Below, one piece after another: positions 37,201 to 48,706 of a stretch of 64,000 nt of DNA; within the stretch, counting starts at the first letter, position 1, and every line of letters begins with the position of its first letter. The DNA comes from Angiostrongylus vasorum (Eukaryota; Nematoda; Chromadorea; Rhabditida; Metastrongylidae). The stretch spans positions 372,001 to 436,000 of the forward strand of contig JADANN010000289.1 in the NCBI GenBank assembly GCA_018806985.1, read 5' to 3'. The translations under genes and the position numbers were made by a program. Under the pieces are notes generated by a model. That model was not told the DNA's origin, made no database searches, and was given only the letters and a program-made list of their open reading frames with translations.

Positions 37201-39475
37201 TAAATGTGGTTGCATTCTGCCAACCCAGGAATCAGGTGGGATGGCTGTCATAGTTATCCCGGCGCACGAGATGAAACAAGCGTGCAGCAACTTGGCAAAA
37301 TGATATTATCCTTCGATATCCACTACAGAATAATCTTAAATTGTTTCCAGAAATGTTGAACAACAATGTACTTTGTTTAAATTTTAAGAGTTCCATTTCA
37401 GCCCTCACAAACTTACATAGTCTAATCCGTTGCTTTCTCGACAATTTTTTCGAAGCCTTCTTGCAGTTAACGTTTGTTGGTTCACATTTGTAATGGTATT
37501 GGGTATCTCCCATGAGAAGTAGAGACAATGTATCCTTAGCTAAAGCAAGAACATCGTCAAGGTCACGGGCCTCTTCCGCTGGGATCGTGGTTTGAAGTGA
37601 GTTACTGGCATAATCACCTGAATAGTATTGCTAGATTTTATGAAAGCATAAAAAAGAAGAGCAAGTAACGAGTTAATTGAGGTTTACATGCCGAACGAAG
37701 GTTTTCAACAAATTCTTTTACGAGAAACTCTGGTTATTCACTTTTGGTGCTGTTCAGATCAATGGATTTTGAATTCAGAACTATATTTGGCCCGCTTGAC
37801 CGAAGAGAAGAGAAAGCCTAGCTAATTCAACAGACGCTGAATTGTGTTTGTAAAACACACGTGCGATGAATAAATTGCGAAAAAAATGTTCCATATTTTC
37901 GTTTAAAAAGCAAAAAGGCTGCAAGATAGTTCAATATTATCAGCTGAGAATGAAAGGGTTTGACAAAACACTTCATATTCTCGCTAAAACAACGATACAT
38001 CGTTAGTAATGCAATTTTATGACTGCAATATAGATAGTCATAGTTAACTTATGAGCTGTGTAAAGATTTTAAACTTATTGAGTCTAATGGTGCGTTTTTC
38101 TTGATAACTGCCTATATTTTCTCGATAACTAAAGCACTTGGAAAGTTAGAAGTTAAGAAATTGTTATTCTTGCAGAAGAAGATTTGTGCTACTGCTCTAC
38201 GCGCATAAATGACTTCTATGAAATGTTTTTTAGGAAGAGAGCAGCGCAGTTGTAGTGATAACGTTCACAACGCGGACGGCCCAACCTAATAACAGCACTG
38301 GTTCGACACCGTTTCGGGCCCACCTAGCCTCACATCTCTCCAGGGTCGGGAAACTGGTACCAGGCTTGTCTGGGACAAGATCGCTTCTTCTCATTTACGT
38401 TGGGACAACCTAGCACTATTATCCAGAGGTTCCAAGAAGAATGGACTTGACTAGCATTCAATGACATTCTTAACGAACTCTAATGAGCAGCATCCGAAAT
38501 CCGACTTTCATCCAGATTTCATCACCTTTGAAGGCCTTCGTGGATTGTGGATGCGAGGAAACGAATGTAATGGAAGGTGTGCTGGGGTCCGAACCATGTG
38601 AAATATGTGAAGTAAGGTTATTTAGCAAACAAAAACAAGTAACCAATAAAAAAATCTTCCGTTGTTTTCAAATTTCAGTAGGATCAAAATTCTGAAAAAT
38701 TGAAGACGAAATCCGAGTATTCTAAACTCTTAATTCAAGCACTGCAAGTGCAGAGAATTCAGTGGTGGACGTTATCGCTCTCTTCCTGAAGAGTGAAAAA
38801 AGAAGGTCTCGTGTGTACTGTGATAAAATTTTATCTTCATCCAGGGATTGTGAATAAGGAGAGAATACATTTCGAGGGGAATAAATGTCAATTGCTGTGG
38901 ATTCTACCCTTTTCAATCAAGCTGTCCGTGACCCACGAAAAGCTGAGTCTACGTTACTCTTCATTTTCTCTGCCACTTTATACTTCAAAAATACAGGGTT
39001 TTGTAATTTTCTATCATTCGTCCACTTTGTCGATAATAGAATCATCTCGCAATAATTACTGATTATTCTAAAATAGCCGGACATAGCCAGAAAGAGTAGC
39101 AAAGACTGAAATCTGTTAACAAATCGTGTCAGTGTGATTGCAAACTCATAGAAAACAACACTGGATCCACATGGAAGATCAAGGATCCAACCACATATTG
39201 TTCTTGCAAAGCTAGTTAGAAATCTTGTCCGCTCTCTGACAGCAGTAGTCTGCGTTTTTAGAAATTAAATTGCCCATTTTGTAAAGAGCGCTTTCACATG
39301 ACTGTATTGTCTTCTCACATTGCACTCATGAAAGAGCTTTGAAAGAAAAAACACTATATACCGAATGGAAAAAAACGTATTGGAAAATCGTACTGAAATA
39401 ACTGAGAATTGTAGACCTACCTGATGAAGCGACCATTAGAACAGCCACTATAAACGATAACATGAAGCAACACAT
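34207..39475 (-). CDS. Secreted calcineurin-like metallophosphoesterase (9 exons)
   Basis: Predicted extracellular or lysosomal metal-dependent phosphoesterase of the calcineurin-like superfamily; substrate unknown. Exons from 5': 39475-39421, 37617-37409, 36878-36843, 36470-36366, 35445-35330, 35196-35082, 34953-34822, 34684-34650, 34549-34207; phased sum 381 codons. Exon 1 encodes a signal peptide (MCCF, then MLSFIVAVLMVASS). Metal-site motifs come in family order: GDTQYHY (about 55), IIDGDLTDFGH (119-127), LIGLGNHDY (147-155), ILINMH (262-267), VAVFFAHLHS (281-290). The insert NNVNDCAFNFCAH follows GNHDY, as in related proteins. Least certain are the 36 nt exon 3, the exon 6 donor, and the exon 8-9 junction, where an alternative frame (ELVWKKMRETIADW plus a 51 nt intron) would restore a helix but needs a one-base shift. 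The 1.8 kb first intron is the longest. Confidence 0.85.
37030..37250 (-). repeat. Probable diverged SINE tail, family A-like
   Basis: On the plus strand it runs from AAAGCATGAAACGTTCGACT through CACTTCATTTAGCATCGCAT to GATGCATACTGTC, the reversed order of the family A tail. The head is not recognisable. It lies in the intron between exons 2 and 3 of the metallophosphoesterase gene. Confidence 0.45.
38255..38600 (+). repeat. tRNA-headed SINE, family B-like
   Basis: Contains CACTGGTTCGACACCGTTTC as B box and the core CTCACATCTCTCCAGGGTCG with CTGGTACCAGGCTTGTCTGG. The tail ends in GGATTGTGGATGCGAGGAAA. It lies in the first intron of the metallophosphoesterase gene. Confidence 0.7.
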
Positions 39476-40246
39476 TGATGGCGATTCGATGTCGTCCTGA
39501 CCACTGACGAAATCGTAACAGAATTTCGTGTTAGTAATGTTTGGTCACGAGCTTCAGTGTTTGTGTTCGTAGCAGCTTTTGCATTCACAAACACGGTTCA
39601 TTTCATGTTCTTCTTTAGTTTATGTAAACTGAAAATCTCCAATGTTTATGAAAAGCGTAGGCTTTCCACATGGTGGAGGTGGGAACCAATATACTGTCGC
39701 CGCCCTCTTCCCACCCACCAAAAGTCATAAATAACACAAAAATGAGCGAAACATAAGCGTGATGGCTATGAAGTGGTACTGAATTCGATAGCTCATCTTC
39801 TTAACGAAAATAGATCTGCTTCGCCTACCCTTTGTGATGCCACTCTTAGCTAACTGTTCCCTTAGAAAAACGGCTTTGATAGCAACAAGTGCATTCCTTC
39901 TTAGATTTTAGACGGTTACACCTCCGCGTTTAATTTAAATATGCAGGGTTACGTGCAATAAAACGACATATTCTCATTAGTATTTCTGAAATTCGGTAAC
40001 TTGTGTCATACGTCCCGTATTTTAGCACAGTCAAAAGAAGCTCAGAAGCTGCTTTATGAAGGGCTAGCTAATAAAAGGAATCTCATCCATGCTTGTTAGT
40101 GGTTGTAAAGCATGGAAATGGTGGAAGAAAGTCGATAAAATGACATGGAGCGGTACTGGGAATAAAATGTCGTGTGTGGAAGAAGGGAAGTTAAAGAGAG
40201 ACGACTTCGATGGTATCCACCGAACTGTCTATATGTCTTCATATCA
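39476..40246. other. Upstream flank of the metallophosphoesterase gene
   Basis: Presumed promoter side of the minus-strand gene starting at 39475. No repeat or coding exon was recognised; the left breakpoint of the segmental duplication is at its right edge. Confidence 0.4.
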
Positions 40247-40294
40247 AAAACAGAAGGTAATGAAATCATAGGAGCCGTATTTTCATCAAAACGG

Positions 40295-40530
40295 CACAGT
40301 GATTAGAGGGTCCCTGTAAAACACAGTTTGTCCTTGGTTCGACTACGCGTTGCGAGCTAACCAAACCCTCCATCCCTCTGGGGCCTGCAAATTGTACTTA
40401 ACTTGTTTAGAAAAAAAAAGCGCAGACTTCATACATTGGTAGACTCCCACAAGCCATTTCATGTGCATTCAGTCAACTCTCTGATGCTTAATAAATTTGG
40501 ATACCTAAGGGATTCATCAACGCCTAGCAA
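40295..40530 (+). repeat. tRNA-headed SINE, third head type (family C)
   Basis: Head CGGCACAGTGATTAGAGGGT with B-box-like CTTGGTTCGACTACGCG, then the core CTCCATCCCTCTGGGGCCTG and CAAATTGTACTTAACTTG. The tail has ATTCATCAACGCCTAGCAAT. A copy is at 50495-50735 inside the duplicate segment. Confidence 0.7.
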
Positions 40531-40615
40531 TTGATCCTTCATTGTTTTACACCTTAGTCGCTGGCGGTCGACGAGATCGACATCTCTTCAGTCATATAAG
40601 AATTAAAAAGAAGCT

Positions 40616-40721
40616 CTCGTGGGTTTTTTACTGAAGTCATTCCATAAATTTGAGATGACGGAGGCCACGTTGCTTGGATTTCCGTCTTCTTGCCGGCATT
40701 CCCATTTGAGATGTGAGAACA
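40616..40721 (-). pseudogene. Broken copy of ABTB-like exon 12
   Basis: Counterpart of the working exon at 50921-50818. Relative to it, there is one extra base (GGAAATCCAAG versus GGAAATCAAG on the minus strand), one base fewer in the A run, and the donor CAC/GTGAGC is changed to CACGAGAGC. The frame and the 5' splice site are therefore lost. Confidence 0.8.
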
Positions 40722-40884
40722 GCTAAGATGCAAATGACAACACCAATAAGAAGAAACGTTTAATAAATCTGTTATAAAATAATTTATATAGTGTTTTAGA
40801 ATACTTTTGTTTGAGCTTGATAGATTTTGATGTCCTCTTACCATACTGCGTAAAATTTTTTAGTAAATAAATCTGAAAATGCGA

Positions 40885-41170
40885 TACTATCAAAGTGTGG
40901 CGCAGTGGTCGGAGGCGCTCTGCAACACACGTGGAGTCGATTCCCGCGCCCATGGCCCAGAAAGTCTTTCATCTCTCCGGGGTCGGCAAATTGGTACGAG
41001 ACTTTTCTGGGAGTATAGTAGCACTGGTTCGATACACCGGTAGGCCACCGCGAGTCATTGTAAAGTCCAGATATGCATTCAGTCACCTCCAAACGATGCC
41101 TAATGAAGTCGAATGAATGACGCATCGCTCAGGGAATTGTTCAACGTCGAGAGCTTTACCCTTTATCCCT
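40885..41170 (+). repeat. tRNA-headed SINE, family A
   Basis: Starts with AAGTGTGGCGCAGTGGTCGG and has CGTGGAGTCGATTCCCGCGC (B-box-like). The core reads TCATCTCTCCGGGGTCGGCA, then AATTGGTACGAGACTTTTCT. The tail has GTCATTGTAAAGTCCAGATA and CATTCAGTCACCTCCAAACG, and it ends near GAGAGCTTTACCCTTTATCC. Confidence 0.85.
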
Positions 41171-41429
41171 TATTTTATCAAAGTGTATTAAATTCTAACA
41201 AAGCGACACTACATGGAGAAAGCAGCGACTAGAAAAATTTGAGGAAGTTGTCTTAGAATGCCATACTAGTGTAGTTCTATGATACACTCACGTACACGAC
41301 ACTTGTAATATAATAATAAATTGATATTGTATGACAACAAGTTTCATGCAGATAGCAAGTGCTTAACGCAACTGTGAAAATAACAAAAGAACAATTAGAA
41401 CAGCATGGTAATCGTGTTCTTAACTCTAC

Positions 41430-41587
41430 CACGAGTGTGCAGTATTCGACGTTTTCAGCGTCCAATTTGGCTACCATAACCGGCCAGAAGTTAGTTAGCA
41501 AGCGAGTAGCAAATTTACGTTCATCACGTTCAGTTGCAAACTGTAATGCTCGTGCCCAAATGTAGACACTCCATGGCAGATCCTGCA
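41430..41587 (-). pseudogene. Duplicated copy of ABTB-like exon 11
   Basis: 158 bp, essentially identical to the gene's exon at 51786-51629, with its tttag acceptor and GTG/gtagag donor intact. It encodes LPWSVYIWARALQFATERDE and onward. It sits downstream of the gene's stop codon and cannot be spliced into the normal transcript in order, so it is annotated as a stray exon copy. Confidence 0.8.
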
Positions 41588-42027
41588 CTAAACATTCAAC
41601 ATGCATGAGACTAACAGACATATACAAGACATCGTAGCAAAAAAAAACGGAATTTGAATGAAAATGTTTATTTGAAGGCGTGTAAGGGGCAGTAGTAAGA
41701 TGGGCTCCTTTAGCGCACATGGTGTTGTTTCCATTTAGGACAATAAGCCCATCAAGCCTTCCATCCCTCGGAGTCGTCCATTTGGTAGCAAAATTCTCTG
41801 AGATGGCAAATCACTGTCATCACAAGTAGCTATACTGACCAAAAGTGCACTCAAGCACCTCTTCGATTTTTAATAGAGTCCAACGCATAGTGCATCCCTT
41901 AAGAAATGATCATCGGTGAGAGCTTTATCCATTTATAATTTATACTTGATTGAAACTAGATAAAATTTTGAACAAATTAATGTTGCGGCAAAAAAACAAG
42001 GCGAGGTATGAATTATAACCACAGTGA

Positions 42028-42310
42028 TGCTGAGATATTTGCATAACACCGGACCGCATGTGTCTGCGGTGTGAATCCAACACGTTATTCCCCCCTTGCG
42101 AGGTCTAACGTGTTCACCACCACACCCTGCGGGCTTTTCGTTTTGCCATTCTCTCAGCTAGTTTTCTACCTAACGTCTCCATCAGCAATCAGCCGTCAAC
42201 GGGATTTGCTGAAGAAGTGGATGGACCCACTCGATGTGTTGACGAAACATGTTCGATTCCCACTGCAAACATCTGTGGTCGGAGTTTTGCAAATAACTCA
42301 GCATAATTGT
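42028..42310 (-). repeat. tRNA-headed SINE, family D
   Basis: Minus-strand copy. On the plus strand it begins ATGCTGAGATATTTGCATAA and includes ACCACACCCTGCGGGC (reversed A box region) and a 3' flank with CCATCAGCAATCAGCCGTCA. It forms the right boundary of the outside duplicate. Confidence 0.7.
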
Positions 42311-42319
42311 GGTTATATT

Positions 42320-43680
42320 TAGAGACATTTACGAGAACATTGGGAAGGACGACAAAGCCTTGTGAGCGCAAGCAGCCTTAGTCGGCTGAAAGAATTTATA
42401 TCGCGAAATTCTGATTGTTACTCCCTCCTCAGGCTTCCATAGTTTCGCCTATTATTGAAGCAGGTGGAGAGTAGCCATGAAAAGTGTGTGATAGCAAGAA
42501 GGTTTAATTGTGTTAAGGTAAACAAAGAGGCGTTAAAACAGCAAAACTTGTTCACATTCCATAAGCTTCTATTGTGTTCATGATAGGCTTTGAGAGATAA
42601 GTCATCAAGAAGGAAAATGATGGCAATTCATTGATTAACAGTACTTCATTCGAATAATTTTTGGAATTTAAACATTCTAAAATCAGTAAGATGGACTAGT
42701 AGCGTTTCAATGTGTGATCCTCGAAGCTGATATATATAAAACGCAATCTTCTAAACGATTCACCGCCTTATCGTGTTAGTTGCGTGTGCTTAGCTGTCGA
42801 CGTCTGATGTAAAGTGGCGGCATCGTTTCCTGAGACGATTAGGGGGACCCACAACTAACAGCGAACCTGTACCAGGAATAGTCCCTCAGTCATGTGGTGA
42901 AAAAGCTCTACCCAATCACCAAGGATGATTGAAACGAAGGATGGTGACCACCTGGGGACTTTCAGAAATCTTTACATCGAAAGAGTAATGTGCTTGCCTA
43001 ACGAGCAAATTGTTTAGCCATCTAGTAAAATATACGCTGACTCTGTTCTAGTCTCAATAACGTAAGAACACTAGTTTGTCATAACAAATATTACTTATGT
43101 TCTGAGAACCTCAGTTGTAACTGTAGCGAACCAAATTTTTTTTCCGCCTATTTGTAACGATGCGAACACTAGAATCGTTAGATCATACTTTTGCAGCTTG
43201 GGCCTTCTACTGTTTACTTCAGCGGCACCCTGCACACTAAGAACACCACCTGTGTGATTGGTCGGCTCTAGAAAGCTCAAAATAATTTCGGTTTCATCGA
43301 TGAACGTGAGACTATTCCGTCAAGTACGCTTCGCCATATATAGCTTTGATGACGAAAAAATGTTTCATAGTGTAGAAACGTCGTCAATATTATTCAAAGT
43401 AATAAAAACTATTTCCTTGCCGTGAAACATTGAAGACAACGGCTTCATTACTGTTAATGGAAATACTTAATGATAAGTGAAAAACAAATCGACAGCAGTA
43501 AGCCTTCCCAAAAAAACCGGAGCGTTAGCATTAAGCTGCTTTTACTCTTGCTCCACACGAGTGTACAAACCACACGAAGTTTACATTCCCCCCAGTGTCA
43601 GTGCTGTTTCAGTTGCATGTTGACATCTTTTTAATTACTTCGCACTCTAATCTATTTCTTCGTTTTCTTTCACTTCAGCC
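42320..43680. other. Intergenic region, nothing recognised
   Basis: AT-rich sequence between two SINEs. Short open frames only, none with a recognisable motif. Confidence 0.5.
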
Positions 43681-44020
43681 AGGCGGGCAGTGTCACATTG
43701 GTATTGATGTCGACCATCACGAAAACGGTGTTCGTTCGGCCCCGCTCCGGGTTCACCATCCATCTGGAGTCGAGAAATTGGTACTGGAATTGTTTGGGAA
43801 AAGTTCACTATCTGCAATCTATGTGGCAGCGCTTTAACTCAGCATTCTCAGGACTCTAAGGAGAATCGACTCGATCAGCATTCTACGACGCTCAAGATGA
43901 AATGAGAAACCTGAAGCAGCAGCCGAAAGCAGACATAGAAGTTGGAAGACCTCAGTGGATGATGGATGCGACGAAACGAATAAAATGCTAGGATTCGCAT
44001 AGTAGATGTGAAAGACGAGT
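43681..44020 (+). repeat. tRNA-headed SINE, family B
   Basis: Diverged head AGGCGGGCAGTGTCACATTG, core CCATCTGGAGTCGAGAAATT with GGTACTGGAATTGTTTGGGA. The tail holds CATTCTACGACGCTCAAGAT and ends at GTAGATGTGAAAGACGAG. Confidence 0.75.
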
Positions 44021-44859
44021 CGTGTTATAAAACTTCACTACAATCTATGATGAAACTCCAACTACGATTCCTGAGCTATATTATTCAGATGGAATCTTTG
44101 GGCTTTAATTAGTGTTAGAGTGAAACAGTGAGTTGAGCTGCTCGGAGAGTGGGTGTTACAGCTGACCTCTATCTACGAATGACACTGGCTTGCTTTCATT
44201 TAGCCGTCACCGTCGCGGATGAGCTTGCGACCTCAGTTCGCTATTAAATTTACGAAAATTTCTCATTTGCCGTCCACCAACTAATAGACCTTGGAAACTT
44301 GATCTATACCGGATACTAGAAACTCCCCTTATTCGGTGTGTCAGTTCTAAATAATGCTGGTGTGGCGTAGATGAACTCACTGAACGACTTTAGTAGTATA
44401 CCATTTCTGGTGATGAGCGTTTTTGTAGACTTTTTATATGTTCCTTCGGCAGCTTGTTCCTTCAGTAACGAACATTTCTTAATCGATTCTGTACTAGATC
44501 AGTTGTTTATCGTTTCGATTGTTCAACCAGTGACCGACCAATATTTAGTACGTATAATTCTTTAGGATAATAAGAAAAATAGTTGTTTTTTGGCGCAAAA
44601 ACCAAGCGGTGTGTTTGCTTTCACTAATAATTATGGTTTCAGTTACTGAACATGAATTTACTTTTACTTTTGCAACATTTCAAGCTGTGTTTATACTGTT
44701 GAGATTACGCGACGTTGATAGAGACCTTTATTCGGATAACGATTCGACGTCTTCGCCTTCATCAGAGCCGACGATTTCTAGTTGTTCTTAGATATTTGAT
44801 TCTCTCGTCCCAATTATAATGAATTTTACTAAAACTCATGCATGCATTTTTTTGTTTGA

Positions 44860-45237
44860 TCCGTGGTAACGTCTACTGTGTGCATCCCAGCACTTGTCAC
44901 TTCTGTATAGAAGATCTGTATAGAAGATAAGATATGTTTCCTCGCATCCTTTGTCCAAGAAGATCTTCCAAATTTTTTACGTCTGGCTTCGGTTGCTGCT
45001 TGAGGAATTTCATTTCTTCTTGAAATGTCGTAGAATGCTGGTCGAGCAATTCTCCCTAGAGTCTTGAGATAGCCAGGTCCCAACTGGATTGCAGAGAGTG
45101 ATTTTTTACACAGATAAGTCCGGTATCAGTTTCCCTCCTCCGGAGGGGATGAGAGACTCTGTTGGCCCGGAGTGGAATCGAACTAGCACAATGCTCTTCA
45201 TGACGAACATCACTACCACTGTGCTATCCGCTTCACA
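44860..45237 (-). repeat. tRNA-headed SINE, family B
   Basis: Minus-strand copy with the head at the right end (ACCACTGTGCTATCCGCTTC) and a central block near 45105-45160. The tail reaches back to GTGGTAACGTCTACTGTGTG at the left. Confidence 0.8.
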
Positions 45238-45239
45238 AT

Positions 45240-46400
45240 AGTCGGTTGATTTGTATTACCTACTGTTATCTAACTCAATTTGATAGTCTTCTCTTCCAGA
45301 GCGCGGAGGACAATGTGGGACCTATTGCCACCATTTCAGTGAAGAAAAATCTGAAGGTGAGGTTGAAGATGACGTCAACGACTGCTGAACAAGCAACATG
45401 TAGTGTCTCACGAATCGAAGATCTTTGACGATAACACTCAATTTGATGTGGCTTAGTAAATTCTTCTTGCATGCACAGAACAGAAGCATTTTTTGTGAAT
45501 CTGTGAGGAACAGTTTTTATGATGTGACTGTGAGACACAGCAAAAAGGCAACTGTCAGGTACCAACAACTACTGAAGTGATCAAAAAAACTCGTTGAACT
45601 CTACCTTCACATATAGATTGCTTTTTTTTGAGAGATTCATGAAGGACAGCATAATGTATTAGATAACGAGAAGAGTTTTTGAACTGAAAATTGGTACACA
45701 AGGGTATTGTTTTCTGGAAACTCGCCCCAGAGAAAGAGTGGTTTGACATGAGCACTTAGGACAAACGAAAAATTGTAGGATGAAAAAAGCTAATAGTAGA
45801 TACGAGCAAACAAACAGCACCTTATTCTCACTTTGCCAGAGAAGGTAGCAAATTAACCATAAGTCTCTTACACCACATAGTCATTCATTTGTTTGGCTAA
45901 CACATATTGATTCCACAATGGAGTGGGAAGTAAAGTTTGAGGTGTTCGGGAATCAAGTTCGTTTGAATATATTTTTAAAATGGTAGGACGTCTACATTCT
46001 CAACTTGCCGTGCCGTAGGAGGGACCTAGTTGAAAATAAAAAACTGGAGAAAATGTAGTTGTCATTACAAGAATCCAAAAGGAGAGCCCGCAAGGAACGT
46101 CATTAATTCAAATTAAGTCCATTGAAATTTGCAGATCCTTCTCAACAAGATACAAGCTTTATTATTGTAACAACGCGTAATTCCAATTTCCCAGAGCTCA
46201 TGAATCATGCTTTTTTCTCGAACTTTGTTTTCGAGATCCAAATTTCACCCAGAAGAGATTGAACAGGTGCGATATTGTCCAGAAAGGTGAGATGGTATAC
46301 CTGAATGCGTCGTAGATGCTGGTGCTGTACTAGCGCTAATTGTTCTAAAAGTATGAACATCCTTAACTTCCACGTCCGACTTTCTATTAACCTCGGCATT
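45240..46400. other. Intergenic region, one exon-like island
   Basis: Mostly nondescript. At 45299-45355 (+) a short frame (AEDNVGPIATISVKKNLK) is framed by a good acceptor (ttctcttccag) and a donor (gtgagg), but no neighbouring exon could be joined to it, so it is not called as a gene. Confidence 0.4.
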
Positions 46401-46403
46401 GAT

Positions 46404-47912
46404 TGAATAATTCTTTCTACTTTTGTTTAGCAAACACGAGATGTTATTTTATTTCTTTATTTACGTACAAGCTGACGTTTCGGCGGATTTCGCCTTCCTC
46501 AGAGCCTAGAAAGGTCATGTTGACTGCAATCTACACGGTCAAACGCCTCCATAACCAAGCAGAGAAAATGTTGCACCAAAATTTCAGTCACATTGAACAT
46601 AGAGTCTTTGCACACTTACCGCTTTCTATGAGTCTTCGACTAAATTTCACGTGGAGACCAACCGCACAGAGTTCACATAAAATCGTAATGTACCCATCTC
46701 ATCAGAATAACAGACTTATATAAAGCCCAATATCACGCGTGATAATAAGGCATTCGTCCCTGCGGTTCATTTGCGGATTCCTGGAATTATCAGATTCACC
46801 TATCAGAAAACGGCTACGTTACGAAATGGTATCTAACACCAAGTAGTAAAAACACCTTGGTTCATTACCTCTCCTCTCACCCCTCTCACACGACAAGGGC
46901 GCTTGTGAGAAATACGTTTTGAACAGCTATCAGCGTGTGCACAGGAACGGAGCAGAGAGAGGAGTCCCGGAACTCGGCGCGGCAAATAGCCATTTTTAAT
47001 GGCTACGAAACTGTAGCTCGGGATAGGTGTAGAGGAAACCACAGGCCCCCAACGATGACTCTAGCGACAATAAGGTCCCGTTTATCCTGCCCTTCATTTC
47101 AAATGAGGTAAGTGCAGCTATAAGACGCTGTTTAAGAAGGGCCGGTGTAGAGAATTCGGTAACGATAACTGAAATGCCACCGAGTAATCTAAGACGCCAA
47201 CTAGTTCGTAACCGCCTATACGACCGTCTATGTGCAACGCAAAAATTGTATAGTTTGCCTCAATGGTGGAGACGGTGACTGCATGAGTTCGGGTAGAGTT
47301 TATCTGATCTCTTGTGAAGCGTGCGGGGACGAATACGTTGACGAAACGGGTAGACCACTCTGCGTTCGTATAAAAGAACACCTAGTCGACTAACGTAAAC
47401 CAAACTTTCCACTAGGCAAGCATCGGACGCAGAGACATAACGGAGAAGATTTTGAAGTACGGGTTGCGATCCTAGCGCAGGAATCGAGAACACAAGCGCG
47501 CAAAATTCTCGAGGCATTCTGGATCAATTCCAAGGATCCGAAAATGAACCGCAGGGAGGAATGCCTCATTATCATGCGTGATATTGGGCAGTATATAAGC
47601 CTGTTATTCTGATGAGATGGGTACATTACGATTCCATGTGAACTCTGTGCGGTTGGTCCCCACGTGAAATATTTAGTGGAAGACTCATAGAAAGCGGTGA
47701 GTGTGCAAAGACTCTGTGTTCAATGTGATTGAAATCTTGGTTCAACATTTTCTCTGTTTGGTTATGGAGGTGTTTGGCCGAATAGATTGCTGTCAACTTG
47801 ACCTTTCCAGGCTCTGAGGAAGGCGAAATCCGCCGAAACGTCAGCTTGTACGTAAATGAAGAAATGAAATAACACTTCGTGTTTGCTCAACAAAAGTAGA
47901 AAGAATTATTCT
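46404..47912 (+). mobile_element. Penelope-like retroelement fragment with long inverted ends
   Basis: Left arm 46404-46785 and right arm about 47515-47912 are inverted copies of each other, close to 90 percent identical by eye (for example GCTGACGTTTCGGCGGATTT in the left arm and its reverse complement in the right). Between them, broken plus-strand frames give LVHYLSSHPSHTTRALVRNT and AIFNGYETVARDR (end of the RT/linker region). After these come SNEVSAAIRRCLRRAGVEN, a CxxC-type region (CIVCLNGGDGDC), and DEYVDETGRPLCVRIKEHL, the YI-ETGR core of a GIY-YIG endonuclease. The frame then continues as KILEAFWINSKDPKMNRREE to a stop near 47610. RT-then-GIY-YIG order is diagnostic of Penelope-like elements. 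Frameshifts and loss of the RT core make this copy inactive. Confidence 0.85.
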
Positions 47913-48706
47913 TAACTTCGTTGACTTCTTATTTAGTGCCTTTTACTAGCTTCCATGGCAGGATATTGTTTGTGAAACAATTTTTTAACTTTATTGAGCT
48001 TCTAGGCAACAAATTTTGTTTCGATCAGAGATGAGAGGTGTAGTCGATATGGACGAATATTAGATGGACATTTTTTTCCAAAAACATAACGAATTTTTTC
48101 AGTTACACTTGGTAACATACAAACAGAAGGGTGGAACAAACTACCGACTTAATGGTAGGAAAGTAGGAAAAATTTGTATGGCAAAGGAACAATTTTAAAA
48201 ATATGAACCACTGGTTGCTGACTTCGGCCAAGGTGAGCATTCACGTTTGAATCGTATATGCTTCACAGCCTCGTCAGCATACACTAGAATAAAGCCTCTT
48301 CCTTCTCTGTATTGACAGTAATTGAATAACTTAATAATCTGCTTGTTGTTATTTCGTGTAATGGCAGGTTTTAAAAATGGAAAAAAAACGAATAAGAAGA
48401 TCTCATCACCTCTATTTATAGCATGCACATCCGATAAACACATCAGGTCACAACTGCCGACGAGATATCTGGGTTCATGTCCTTTGTTCCTTGAGTTCAT
48501 CACTACTTTGGAAAAGTGGAGACGTAGTGATGACAGGTAGTAACGAATTTTCATGAAGATGACACTCACGCGAAGTTGTAAATATGTGAAAACCAATCTC
48601 GTGTAGAATTTGCAAGACAAAAAAGCACTGAGGTAAATGTTAGAAATAAATCCTGACACAATGAAGTGATAATCATTTAAAATGAGTTTGGAAACGTGTC
48701 ACCAAG

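Larger units (their letters stand above)
40247..42027 (+). repeat. Segmental duplication, outside copy
   Basis: Near-identical to 50446-52227 (offset about 10,200), with only scattered substitutions and single-base indels across about 1.78 kb. It contains a diverged SINE (40295-40530), a family A SINE (40885-41170), another diverged SINE (41690-41935), and copies of two exons of the ABTB-like gene. At the left, identity stops at CAGAAGGTAATGAAATCATA. At the right, it passes into a family D SINE whose copies in the two segments are clearly more diverged. Confidence 0.92.

Noticed and set aside
41277..41720. Independent gene of 147 codons on the minus strand
   Set aside because: Only the 158 bp at 41587-41430 is coding-like, and it is a copy of ABTB-like exon 11 at 51786-51629; the rest is intron and SINE.
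47118..47626. Host GIY-YIG nuclease gene
   Set aside because: Broken frames, RT remnants just upstream and inverted ends show it belongs to a Penelope-like element.
48195..48659. 154-codon minus-strand ORF downstream of the ABTB-like stop codon
   Set aside because: No splice link or known motif; opposite-strand frame is equally open. It is probably 3' UTR or flank.
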